64,000 bases of DNA, taken from positions 1 through 64,000 of the forward strand of contig CAYMII010000017.1 of assembly GCA_964390565.1 (NCBI GenBank), given 5' to 3'. Shown in pieces: positions 8,861-17,500 of this stretch. Source of the DNA: UBA8529 sp964390565 (GTDB taxonomy: Bacteria; Bacteroidota; Bacteroidia; Bacteroidales; Tenuifilaceae). How positions within the stretch are numbered: the first letter of the stretch is position 1; each line of letters starts with the position of its first letter. The notes beneath the pieces are model-generated. The model had not been told where the DNA came from. It saw only the letters and a list, made by a program, of their open reading frames with translations, and ran no database searches. The translations under genes and the position numbers were made by a program.

Positions 8861-9460
8861 TTATCGAGCCATTTCTTTAATATCATCAAAGCTATCCATT
8901 ACGTTTTTAATCATCAATAGCCTTTGGTTGATATTGATTAATCGTACACGAATATTCATGTTCTTAATAATCTCCATTTCTTGATCGGTTAGCTCGGAAT
9001 ACTTTTTCATCAGCTCAACCTTTGTAACAACAAACGAAATAGCTTGTAGTACATTCTCATATACAAAGCTATTTTTAATTTTAACATCATCACCCTTGAT
9101 GGTTGTTTTTAGCAATTCATGACTTTTATTTTCAACTTTCCCCTTTTTCTTCAGTTTCTCGTAAAGCTCTGTATTAGGGTTATCTGTCGATTTATAGAAT
9201 ACGCTTTCAGCAATATCGGTTTGAATAAGTTTTAGCAAAGTCTTAATCTTTGTATCATTAGCTTTAATGTTTGTGTACTTATCAAAATTTATGGTTTTAA
9301 GTACTTCAAGATTATTTAAAACTTCTAGATAGAGTAATCTTAGGTAAGCAGTTGTATCCTGTTTAAGCTTTTGATACTTATCAAATTTTTGAATTACAGT
9401 ATCGATTAAATCAACTGTTTTTGAGCCAATATTCACTCCTGTTTCAATAGGTTCAAGCAT
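8861..9460 (-). CDS. Hypothetical helical protein
   Basis: A 199-residue protein that I do not recognise. It has no signal peptide or membrane segment and looks almost entirely helical, starting LEPIETGVNIGSKTVDLID, with Lys-rich middle parts and a C-terminal MKKYSELTDQEMEIIKNM. It is the first gene of a leftward three-gene unit with the TfoX-like protein and the 121-residue protein, which suggests a shared job. Confidence 0.6.
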   Translation of the reverse strand: MLEPIETGVNIGSKTVDLIDTVIQKFDKYQKLKQDTTAYLRLLYLEVLNNLEVLKTINFDKYTNIKANDTKIKTLLKLIQTDIAESVFYKSTDNPNTELYEKLKKKGKVENKSHELLKTTIKGDDVKIKNSFVYENVLQAISFVVTKVELMKKYSELTDQEMEIIKNMNIRVRLININQRLLMIKNVMDSFDDIKEMAR

Positions 9461-9589
9461 AATCCTTTTTTTATTTTATCAAATATAAAAAATAAAGTTA
9501 AATGATTTATAGCTAATGGAATACAAAATGCATTTGGGCATTTTGGAGAGATTATAAATATAAAGAAGAAAAGGAATGAATCTTAATGC

Positions 9590-11788
9590 TTATTTAATTC
9601 TAATCTTTTTGATAAATGCCTTATTATATCCCGATTCTACAATACTACTCAAAGAGTTTTTAGCATCGGCTCGGCTTGCAAAGTTTCCAACTATGTATCG
9701 GTAGTAGCCATCATCACCCTTAAGCTCTTTAACATTCTCGATATTGCTAAACTTGGCAATATCGGCTTGCTTTTTTGTAGCCATAAGCTGGATGGTGTAA
9801 GTAGCATCAAAATTATCAATTCTGATATACGCTTTGGTGTAACCTAATTCCTTAACCCGGCTAAGCGTAGTTAATGCATTATTCATCGATTCGGTTGAGC
9901 CAACTGAGTAGCGATAATACCCTTCGGGTGTTTGGGTTATCTCAATATTATCGATACCCTTAAAATAGTTCTCATCAACCTGATTTTTCGATGCCATTAA
10001 TTGAACAGCATATACCGATATTTTAACATCAGAATTGGAACTTACTGTATTTTCAATTTTGATAACTGGAATTTCTTTCTTTTTAACTTCTATAGGCTTT
10101 TTAATCTCTTTTGGTTTTTCTTTGGGCTTTGGAGTCTCTACTTTGACTTCTTTTTTAGGTGGTTCGGCAATAATTATTGGTTTTGGCTTTTCGATTTTTA
10201 CTGAATCTTTTTTTACAGGCAATGTTTCAGCAATCAGCTTAGGTTGTTCAACAGGAACAGGGATAGGTTGCATCAACGCTTCGAAGTCAAATTCCTTTAC
10301 GTAATTATCATCAGAAATTGAAATTTCCTTAGAGAATGGAATGAACTTGCTATTTTTAACATAAACCACATAGTTTCCTTGTCCAACCTTTTGTAAAAAG
10401 TTTTTACTACTTGGCGATTCAAGTTTGAATATGGTATCGTTTTTATCTTTATCAAAGATGCTAACCTTAAAGGGTTTGTCAGCATTACCTGCTTGGGCTG
10501 TAATTTTCCCATTAAGGTTTGTATAACGGCTAATATTAATTTGAGCAATATCCTTTTTACCCAACCCATTTTTATCGTAGTATGATATTATTCCTGATTT
10601 ACATCCATTGGATGGGAAGTAGAATTCGTCGTTATCGGTAGTATTGGCCGGATATCCTAAGTTCACAACTTTTTGCGCTCCTTCGAGATTTACATAGTAT
10701 ATATCAAATCCACCTAATCCTTCATGCCCTTCGGAACTGAAGAATAGATATTTCTCGTCGGGTGAAAGGAATGGAGTAGATTCGTTATAAGGCGTGTTAA
10801 TCTCTGAACCCAAGTTTACCGGTGCACCCCAAACGCCTTTCTCATTAACTGTTGCTTTATAGATATCAAATCCCCCAAGGCCACCTTTTCTATCGCTAGT
10901 GAAATACATTGTATTCCCATCCTTGCTGAGGCATACATGAGTTTCGTTCGATTTTGTATTTATTGGTTTCTCAAACTTGAGAATTTTTGACCATTTGTTT
11001 TTCTCAAATGCAGAAACAAAAATATCGCAGTTTTCAGGATCATCACTAGTGAGGTAAAGAACTTTACCATCATCGGATAGGAATGAGGTTAAAAGGTATT
11101 TATCACCAAGTTGGGTGGTTATTTTTTTTGGAGCAGTCCAGCTATCATTTACTTTGTTAGAAATAAAAATGTCATTACTAAGCTTGCCAATAGTTGTAAA
11201 GGCTAGTGTATTTCCATCACCCGAAAGAACAGCATTAACATTAGGAAGATCATTATTGATAATATTACCTAAATTAACCGTATTGACGCTTACAGAATCT
11301 TTTAAAAAGTCATTAGCGTTTTTACAATTGGCAATGTTGATATCAACGAGCCCGATTAGTTCATCCTTAGGATCTAATAGTTCTTTATACTTTTGATAGT
11401 TTTCGATTGCCTTATCGTATTGCTGATTAATCCTATAAAGTTCTGCAAGTAAAAATATGCTTAGAAGGGGTGCTTTTGTTTCTTTTAAAGATGATTCATT
11501 GTAATCGGGGGATGCATCCTCAGCTGCTTCTTGAAGATAGTTTAATGCTTCATTCTTTTTATCATCGGTATTTAGATAGCAATAGCCAATTCTAAATTTA
11601 ATATTAGCATTATCGGGGGTGATTTTTAAGGCTTTTTGGAATGTTTCAGCTGCTTTATCGAACTGTTTCTCAAACATAAAGTTCTCTGCATCCATCTGAT
11701 ACATGAACATCTTATTCCAATCCTGCGAGAAAATAGAATTGGTGACAAAAAACAAACAGATTAAAACTATTAATCTGAATTCGCGCAT
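9590..11788 (-). CDS. TPR-PD40-SPOR envelope protein
   Basis: A 732-residue exported protein: signal peptide (1-21), TPR repeats (about 30-150), a PD40/WD40-like beta-propeller with DGNTLAFTT, DGKVLYLTSD, DGNTMYFTSDRKGGLGG and DEKYLFFSSEGHEGLGG blades (about 190-410), a carboxypeptidase-regulatory-like segment, a Pro/Lys-rich linker (about 520-590), and two C-terminal SPOR domains beginning VYAVQLMASK and YTIQLMATK. SPOR domains bind denuded peptidoglycan. The order resembles PorE-type proteins of the type IX secretion system with SPOR in place of OmpA; I infer an envelope scaffolding role only. Confidence 0.85.
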   Translation of the reverse strand: MREFRLIVLICLFFVTNSIFSQDWNKMFMYQMDAENFMFEKQFDKAAETFQKALKITPDNANIKFRIGYCYLNTDDKKNEALNYLQEAAEDASPDYNESSLKETKAPLLSIFLLAELYRINQQYDKAIENYQKYKELLDPKDELIGLVDINIANCKNANDFLKDSVSVNTVNLGNIINNDLPNVNAVLSGDGNTLAFTTIGKLSNDIFISNKVNDSWTAPKKITTQLGDKYLLTSFLSDDGKVLYLTSDDPENCDIFVSAFEKNKWSKILKFEKPINTKSNETHVCLSKDGNTMYFTSDRKGGLGGFDIYKATVNEKGVWGAPVNLGSEINTPYNESTPFLSPDEKYLFFSSEGHEGLGGFDIYYVNLEGAQKVVNLGYPANTTDNDEFYFPSNGCKSGIISYYDKNGLGKKDIAQINISRYTNLNGKITAQAGNADKPFKVSIFDKDKNDTIFKLESPSSKNFLQKVGQGNYVVYVKNSKFIPFSKEISISDDNYVKEFDFEALMQPIPVPVEQPKLIAETLPVKKDSVKIEKPKPIIIAEPPKKEVKVETPKPKEKPKEIKKPIEVKKKEIPVIKIENTVSSNSDVKISVYAVQLMASKNQVDENYFKGIDNIEITQTPEGYYRYSVGSTESMNNALTTLSRVKELGYTKAYIRIDNFDATYTIQLMATKKQADIAKFSNIENVKELKGDDGYYRYIVGNFASRADAKNSLSSIVESGYNKAFIKKIRIK

Positions 11789-11953
11789 TTTATTAGTTTT
11801 TTTACAAATATAATACGATTTGGCTGCTGTTTATGTTTCTGTTGACTAATGTATTAAAAAGTATTGTAAAAAGATGTTGATAAACTGATGAATCTTTATG
11901 ATGAATTGATAATTTATTTATCTGAACAAATAACACGGCTAATTTGCTTTCGT

Positions 11954-13081
11954 TTATACAAGCGATTTTTGGAAGATTCTGTACTTTTTGTAAACAACAC
12001 CTCCCATTTTCTCCATTTCGGCTCGAACCTTAACATTATCCTCAAGTTCAAGGTGGCTATCGATGTATTTTAGACCTGCCTTTTTTGCTTCCTCGAGAAT
12101 TCTTACACCCATTAACGTATCAATTCCTTTATTTCGATAGTGCTCCTGAATTGCCACTAAAAGGAGATTAAGTTGCTTGGTGCGTTTTTGTGATTTGAAA
12201 ATTTGAAATATCCCGAAGGGAAGTATATGCCCTTTGCACTTTCTAATGCCGTCGCTTATATCGGGCATTGCAATAATAAAAGCAATTACATCTTTATAGC
12301 CATTTACAACCACCTTAATAAATCGTGGATCAAGGATAGGAAGGTAACGAGTTGCAAACTCCTTCATCTCCTGATCATCAAGAGGGGCAAATCCATAAAT
12401 ATCTTTAAATGTTTCGTTTACAAGGCTGAGGACTGGCCTGATATAAGGTTTGATTTGCTTACGTTTTGAGAAATTAATAACGTTCAAATCCTTATTATTT
12501 CTGAATGTTCTTTCCAGAATACGGTTATAAAATTCTGGAATTGTATCTGGAACATTGAGTTTATATACAACAAGATCTATTTCCTTGCTATAACCAGCGC
12601 TCTCAACATGTTCAGGCAGGTAGGGGAAATTGCAATTCGATGCGATTACATTCGGCTCATTAAAACCTTCAATTAGGAACCCTTGTGGATCTTTATCAGT
12701 GAATCCAAATGGTCCGACAATTTTATCAGTCCCTTTTAGCTTTGCCCATTTCTCAACTTCGGCCAAAAGTGCTTTTGTGACATCTAAATCATTGTAAGTT
12801 TCAAGAAAGCAGAATCTAGCGTGGTTAACATTTTTTGATAGGTTATATAGATGATTTATTATCCCCATTACTCGCCCAACAACTTCGTTGTTTTGGCTAG
12901 CAAGTAGCATGATTGTATCGCTGTGATTGAATAATCGATTCTTTTTTGGATTAAAAAACACCCATTCATCTATATAAATTGGAGGTACCCAATTACTATG
13001 ATTTTTATGAATTTTTGCTGGAATGTGAATGAAATTTTTGAGATCTTTTTTTGATGAAACGGGATAGATTTTAATATCCAT
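11954..13081 (-). CDS. GNAT-like acyltransferase family protein
   Basis: A 375-residue cytoplasmic protein of a family common in Bacteroidetes and usually annotated as an N-acetyltransferase. The N-terminal half has YPVSSKKDLKNFIHIPAKIHK, then DKIVGPFGFTDKDPQGFLIEGF; the C-terminal half carries a GNAT-like LLLVAIQEHYRNKGIDTLMG block and KYIDSHLELEDN. The substrate is unknown. It starts 12 bp downstream of the kinase at 13094-15838, so it is probably in the same transcript. Confidence 0.7.
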   Translation of the reverse strand: MDIKIYPVSSKKDLKNFIHIPAKIHKNHSNWVPPIYIDEWVFFNPKKNRLFNHSDTIMLLASQNNEVVGRVMGIINHLYNLSKNVNHARFCFLETYNDLDVTKALLAEVEKWAKLKGTDKIVGPFGFTDKDPQGFLIEGFNEPNVIASNCNFPYLPEHVESAGYSKEIDLVVYKLNVPDTIPEFYNRILERTFRNNKDLNVINFSKRKQIKPYIRPVLSLVNETFKDIYGFAPLDDQEMKEFATRYLPILDPRFIKVVVNGYKDVIAFIIAMPDISDGIRKCKGHILPFGIFQIFKSQKRTKQLNLLLVAIQEHYRNKGIDTLMGVRILEEAKKAGLKYIDSHLELEDNVKVRAEMEKMGGVVYKKYRIFQKSLV

Positions 13082-13093
13082 TATTAAAAGAAT

Positions 13094-15838
13094 TTAAATT
13101 TTAGGAACTGTAAATTTAAATTCACTACCAATACCAACCTCACTTTCTACCCAAATTTTACCACCAAGTTGTTCAACAAATTCCTTACATATCATTAACC
13201 CAAGACCTGAGCCCTTTTCATTTGCTGTTCCGTTGGTGGTAATATTCTCATTATCAGTAAAAAGTTTTGAAAGTATGTCTTTGCCAATACCAACACCGCT
13301 ATCAGAAACTGTAATTTCAATTTGATTATTTATAGATATAGCATAAATAGCAATTTTTCCATTTGGTTTACTAAACTTGATAGCATTCGAAATTAGGTTA
13401 CGTAGAACTATCTCGAGCATGTTTTTATCAGCGAAAACTATATAATCCTCAGTTTGAAAGAAACTGATGGAAATGTTCTTAATTTTTGCAGTTACTCTAA
13501 GCTGTTCTATGGTTTCTTGAACAATCGAAAGCAGATCTATATGTTCTGGTTTGTACTCGATATGACCCATTTGGGTGTTTGCCCACACAAGAAGATTGTC
13601 GATAAGGCTAAGTGTACTTTTAGCCGAAAGGTTTATTTGTCCGATGAATTCATCAATTTTATCATCGGTGTAGTTATGGAGGTTATTAATTAATAGTTCA
13701 GAAAATCCAATAATGCTATTGAAAGGACTTTTTAAGTCGTGAGCAATAATTGAGAATAGTTTGTCTTTGGTAGAATTCAGCGATTTTAACTGGTTATTAA
13801 GTTGCAATAATGCATCTTCAGTTGTTTTTCGTTCAGTAATGTTTCTTACAATATGAACTGCCCCAGCATAGTTATTTTCAGAATCAAAGATTGGATCAAC
13901 TGTTATATCAAACCATCTATTGTCGAGTTTTATTTCTATACTCTCTCTTTTAAGGGATTTGCGCATTTTGTTGATTGGACAATCAAACAATGGATTAATA
14001 GCATTATGTACAACCTCCCAGCAATGTTTGCCAATCAGGTTTTCACCATGATTTGGAAAGAGAGTTGCCATCACTTGATTGCAACGTATAATTCTTTGGT
14101 CTTTATCAAGTAAGCAAACACCATCCTGTACTGTGTCGAATGTAATTTGCCATTGATTTGCAGCTTGAAATAGTTTGGCTTCGATTTGTTTTCGTTCAGT
14201 TATATCGCGAGCTTCCACAAATATTGCTCTTTTGCCTTTAACAAAAGTAGGTTTTGTATGTATCTCTACAGGAAACTCTTTACTATCCTTTGTGCAATGA
14301 ATCCATTCAAAATGTATTTCTTCTTTTATGGCATTATTTACCTTTTCGCTTACTTTCTCTTTAAAGTTAAGTGGAGCTAAGTCCATAGGTGTCATCTGAA
14401 GAAACTCAACTAAATTGTATTTATATCTTTTTATAGCAACTTCATTTGCATCGATAAATTGCCCTTTATCATTTAAAAGGAAAAGAGCATCTGGGCTGAT
14501 ATTGAATAGTAATCTAAACTGACTCTCACTTTCGATTAAAGCCTCTTTTGCAAGTTTACTTTCCGTAATATCTCGAATTAGGATATGCCTTGCAACACGA
14601 TTATTATAAAAAACGGTATGGGCAACAAGATCAATATATATTACCTCTCCATTCTTTTTGATATTGCGCCAAGTTCCTGTTGGGTTGTTTGTTCTCCTCG
14701 TTTTTTCAATATCTTTCATCACTTCATCAAGATCTTCCTTTAAATGAATATCTAAAATCGACATTCCTAAGAATTCTTCTTTGGTATAGCCATAATAATC
14801 AATAATTGCATTATTTACTTGAAGAATTCCTAGCGTTTCGAGATCATAAATGAACATTGGTTGAGGATGATGTTCAAACATATACCTATATCGTTCTTCG
14901 CTTTCGCGAAGAGCCTCTTCTGTTCTTTTACTCTTAATAATATCCCATGCGTATTGCGATAGTTGTGTTAATGAATTAATATCGCTTTCATCATAATCTG
15001 TTTTTTTGTTTCCTACACCTAGAATTGCAACGATGTTATTCCCTTCAAAAATTGGGAGAACTAATTCTCTTATAATCTTGGCATGACCTTCAGGTAATCC
15101 TTTTCTGTTTGGAAGACTCAAATAATCATTATGAATAACAGGTTTTCGAGTTTGTATGCAATCAGCCCATACACCGGCAAGATCAACGGAATAATGAGAT
15201 CCTTGTCCTTCGGCAGTACACATCTTTTGTAATGTGTTTGTTGACCACGTTTGAAGGGTTAATGTTATTTGATCTTTATTTAGAAAATGAAAAAATCCAA
15301 TATCACTTTGCGTCAATTGCTCTGATTCGTCAATTACAACTTGGATTAAGTCATTTAGGGAATGAGTGAGCGAAAGTTCACTAATTGTAAGGCGTGTAAG
15401 AAGTATCCTTTCAAATTGTTCCTTTTCTCTATCTTTTTTACTCTTCCTTGAATTTAAGGGGATACCCCACACTTTATCTATTAATTGTATAAAGTCGAAT
15501 GAATTTAATTTTTGTGAAACAGCATAGTCCTCAGCCCCAGTTTTGATCGCCTCAACAGCTCTAATAGTAGAATCATTGTTTGAAACAATAATATATCTAT
15601 GTTTTATCTCTTTACTTTTAACATTTTTTATTAGATCAATCCCATCAATGTAAGGTAAATGCTCAAAAACGATTACATATTGTGGTTCAATACAATTTTG
15701 AAGGTAATTAAGTGTACTTGAACTATTATTTAAGTTTGTAATTTGAAATTTTGAAAGAAGATCAGAGCCATCAATAAGTCTATTGAATTCAGCGGTACTT
15801 GCAACTACAACTATCTCATTTTTTGTATTATCAATCAT
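13094..15838 (-). CDS. GAF/multi-PAS sensor histidine kinase with degenerate receiver
   Basis: A 914-residue cytoplasmic kinase. Order: a receiver-like domain (1-125) whose acidic pocket is missing and whose phosphoacceptor position is Glu59 (VFEHLPYIDG); a GAF domain (about 160-315); three PAS domains with ITESKLAKE, ITERKQIEA and ITERKTTED connectors (about 320-690); HisKA with FSIIAHDLKSPFNS; and HATPase with SNAIKFS, DSGVGIG and GSGLGLMI. The multiple PAS modules point to redox or ligand sensing. It lies between the acetyltransferase and the hydrogenase locus but is separated from the latter by 250 bp. Confidence 0.9.
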   Translation of the reverse strand: MIDNTKNEIVVVASTAEFNRLIDGSDLLSKFQITNLNNSSSTLNYLQNCIEPQYVIVFEHLPYIDGIDLIKNVKSKEIKHRYIIVSNNDSTIRAVEAIKTGAEDYAVSQKLNSFDFIQLIDKVWGIPLNSRKSKKDREKEQFERILLTRLTISELSLTHSLNDLIQVVIDESEQLTQSDIGFFHFLNKDQITLTLQTWSTNTLQKMCTAEGQGSHYSVDLAGVWADCIQTRKPVIHNDYLSLPNRKGLPEGHAKIIRELVLPIFEGNNIVAILGVGNKKTDYDESDINSLTQLSQYAWDIIKSKRTEEALRESEERYRYMFEHHPQPMFIYDLETLGILQVNNAIIDYYGYTKEEFLGMSILDIHLKEDLDEVMKDIEKTRRTNNPTGTWRNIKKNGEVIYIDLVAHTVFYNNRVARHILIRDITESKLAKEALIESESQFRLLFNISPDALFLLNDKGQFIDANEVAIKRYKYNLVEFLQMTPMDLAPLNFKEKVSEKVNNAIKEEIHFEWIHCTKDSKEFPVEIHTKPTFVKGKRAIFVEARDITERKQIEAKLFQAANQWQITFDTVQDGVCLLDKDQRIIRCNQVMATLFPNHGENLIGKHCWEVVHNAINPLFDCPINKMRKSLKRESIEIKLDNRWFDITVDPIFDSENNYAGAVHIVRNITERKTTEDALLQLNNQLKSLNSTKDKLFSIIAHDLKSPFNSIIGFSELLINNLHNYTDDKIDEFIGQINLSAKSTLSLIDNLLVWANTQMGHIEYKPEHIDLLSIVQETIEQLRVTAKIKNISISFFQTEDYIVFADKNMLEIVLRNLISNAIKFSKPNGKIAIYAISINNQIEITVSDSGVGIGKDILSKLFTDNENITTNGTANEKGSGLGLMICKEFVEQLGGKIWVESEVGIGSEFKFTVPKI

Positions 15839-16092
15839 ATTTAGAATGATATTTCAATAAGATTTGTCACTGAAAGGCTCTTTATATCTAATACGAATAC
15901 AAACAACCATTAGTTCTAATTATTATTTGAAACTCGAATTAAAGGGTATGAAATTAGAAATTAAATAGAGGAATAATGTTTACTCTCATCAAATTGTTAG
16001 TAACTATTTTTCGATGGGAGTTACTGGTTATTAGTCTGTTGAGTTTAAAGGAACGACAGCAGTTATTGGCTTGTTTATATTCTCAAAAGAAT

Positions 16093-17274
16093 CTATAAGA
16101 ATTTCAATTTTACCTCTTTTAAAAATTTATCTTGAAGTATATGTGCCATTCGCTTTACAACGGTTCTGCGAATCTCTAGTTCTACAGGTAAACTTGGATC
16201 TTGATGCGCTATATTGATGCAAGTTCCAATTACGAAGTTAATCTCATCGCTTTCGAGAATCAACTTAACCATTTGATCTGATGGGCCATTGCCTAGGCTA
16301 GTCGTTTCATTGAAACGATTAAGGGTTTCAGTTGCTTTGCTAAGAGTTAAAATACCTTCAGTTACCAAGTCAGCACCATCCATCTGGCTTACAGGTGGCA
16401 AATCGGGGTCGTTGAACTCAAATGTGTCGGTAATATCGAGCTTAAGCTCGCGGGCAATGATATCAACGGTTGTAGCGCCACTTACCACTTTTTTTCCGTT
16501 AAAATCAGTAAATATTTTGGCAAGCTTTGCATCGTTCTCCTTCTCATATGGAGGACCTGTACAAATTAGCAATTTGCGTGGCTCACGGAAGTAAATTGTT
16601 GCGCAACTTGCATCATCTTTTGGGTGATAGCCATCGTTAACATACGCCATGTTAACAACCTTTGTACTTAGCTTTCGAGCTGATATATCATGCTCGTTTT
16701 TTACCATTTTTGCAACAAATTCGCGCGATTCTTCGCCCCAACCAAAAGGATACTCAGGGCTTCCCAATCCTGATTGGGAAATTCCATCGCTCCAAAGTAT
16801 TATTCTATCCTCCTTAGTAGGAGTAAAAGAGCAGTATTTTAGTTCTTTACCAGCGTTTTTATCAGTTTTAAGTATAATGCATTGCCATTGCATTTCCATT
16901 TCTTGTGTTCCTCGCATCACAAAACATTGAGGGTTATCGTACTCAAGAATGCGAGTTTCGCCATTATGCTCAATATCAACGATTGTGAAAGTTGAATAGC
17001 TCATCTTCCGCTCGGAGCAGATTGGGAGCGTATTCATTATTATATCGGCAATGGTATTAAAATCTTTATGTTCCTTTGTAAAGTTAAGGGCTAGGGTAGA
17101 GGTTAGAGTAGCCAAAACATTAGCCTTAACGCCATGTCCCATTCCATCGGAAAGCACAACAATTGTACGTTCTTCGCCCTGAACCCTTTGGGAGTAGAAA
17201 ACATCTCCGCAAATTCGCTCACCATCGTAGTTCCGTTGTTGGCAATTAACCTCTATGAAAAAACTATCTGACAT
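16093..17274 (-). CDS. SpoIIE-type protein phosphatase of the HydS1 operon
   Basis: A 393-residue SpoIIE/PP2C-like phosphatase with the metal-binding aspartates VVVLSDGMGHG (Asp43), IILWSDGIS at about 150, and PKDDASC at about 216. It dephosphorylates Ser/Thr residues in this family. A C-terminal extension (about 235-390) has no domain I recognise. Genes of this type follow sensory [FeFe]-hydrogenases of the phosphatase-linked group, as here: HydS1 ends 201 bp upstream on the same strand. The likely role is the output of the H2 or redox signal sensed by HydS1; its target, such as a Ser/Thr-phosphorylated regulator, is not visible. Confidence 0.85.
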   Translation of the reverse strand: MSDSFFIEVNCQQRNYDGERICGDVFYSQRVQGEERTIVVLSDGMGHGVKANVLATLTSTLALNFTKEHKDFNTIADIIMNTLPICSERKMSYSTFTIVDIEHNGETRILEYDNPQCFVMRGTQEMEMQWQCIILKTDKNAGKELKYCSFTPTKEDRIILWSDGISQSGLGSPEYPFGWGEESREFVAKMVKNEHDISARKLSTKVVNMAYVNDGYHPKDDASCATIYFREPRKLLICTGPPYEKENDAKLAKIFTDFNGKKVVSGATTVDIIARELKLDITDTFEFNDPDLPPVSQMDGADLVTEGILTLSKATETLNRFNETTSLGNGPSDQMVKLILESDEINFVIGTCINIAHQDPSLPVELEIRRTVVKRMAHILQDKFLKEVKLKFL

Positions 17275-17357
17275 TAATTTAGTTTATCGTTAATCGTAGT
17301 TTGTTAATAATTACTTAATACCCGTCATTTCTTACTTTTCATTTCCTCTTATTTTTC

Positions 17358-17386
17358 ACCGCAGAGACGCAGAGTACGCGGAGTTT
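17358..17386 (+). repeat. GCAGAGACGC intergenic repeat, left copy
   Basis: ACCGCAGAGACGCAGAG followed by TACGCGGAG, in the gap between HydS1 and the phosphatase. An inverted, slightly diverged copy lies at 26258-26289 on the far side of the hydrogenase cluster. Similar GCAGAG-type words occur in intergenic regions of many bacteria with no established function. Confidence 0.6.
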
Positions 17387-17394
17387 AAACTTTG

Positions 17395-17500
17395 CTGACT
17401 TCTCTGTTTCTCCCAAATCTTGCCACCCATCTCTCACTTCTCACTTCTCATCTCTCACCTCTTGCTTCTCACCTCTTACTTCTTCTCATTTCTCTTATCC
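17395..17500. repeat. Degenerate TCTCACTTC low-complexity tract
   Basis: A pyrimidine-rich run of loosely repeated words (CTCTCACTTCTCACTTCTCAT, CTCACCTCTTGC, CTCACCTCTTACTTC). The last codons of HydS1 (residues about 618-623, NEKK) are encoded inside it, so the tract has reached the gene's 3' end. A purine-rich mirror, the same words on the other strand, follows HydS2 at about 26190-26230. Confidence 0.6.

Noticed and set aside
10001..10304. Plus-strand frames of 67 and 89 codons opposite the SPOR protein
   Set aside because: They are antisense to the Pro/Lys-rich linker; their Phe/Trp/Leu-rich composition is the mirror of that linker and not a real membrane protein.
15976..16098. 40-codon plus-strand frame in the gap between the PAS kinase and the phosphatase
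   Set aside because: It overlaps the 3' end of the phosphatase gene, has no recognisable family, no clear promoter, and reads like AT-rich chance sequence.
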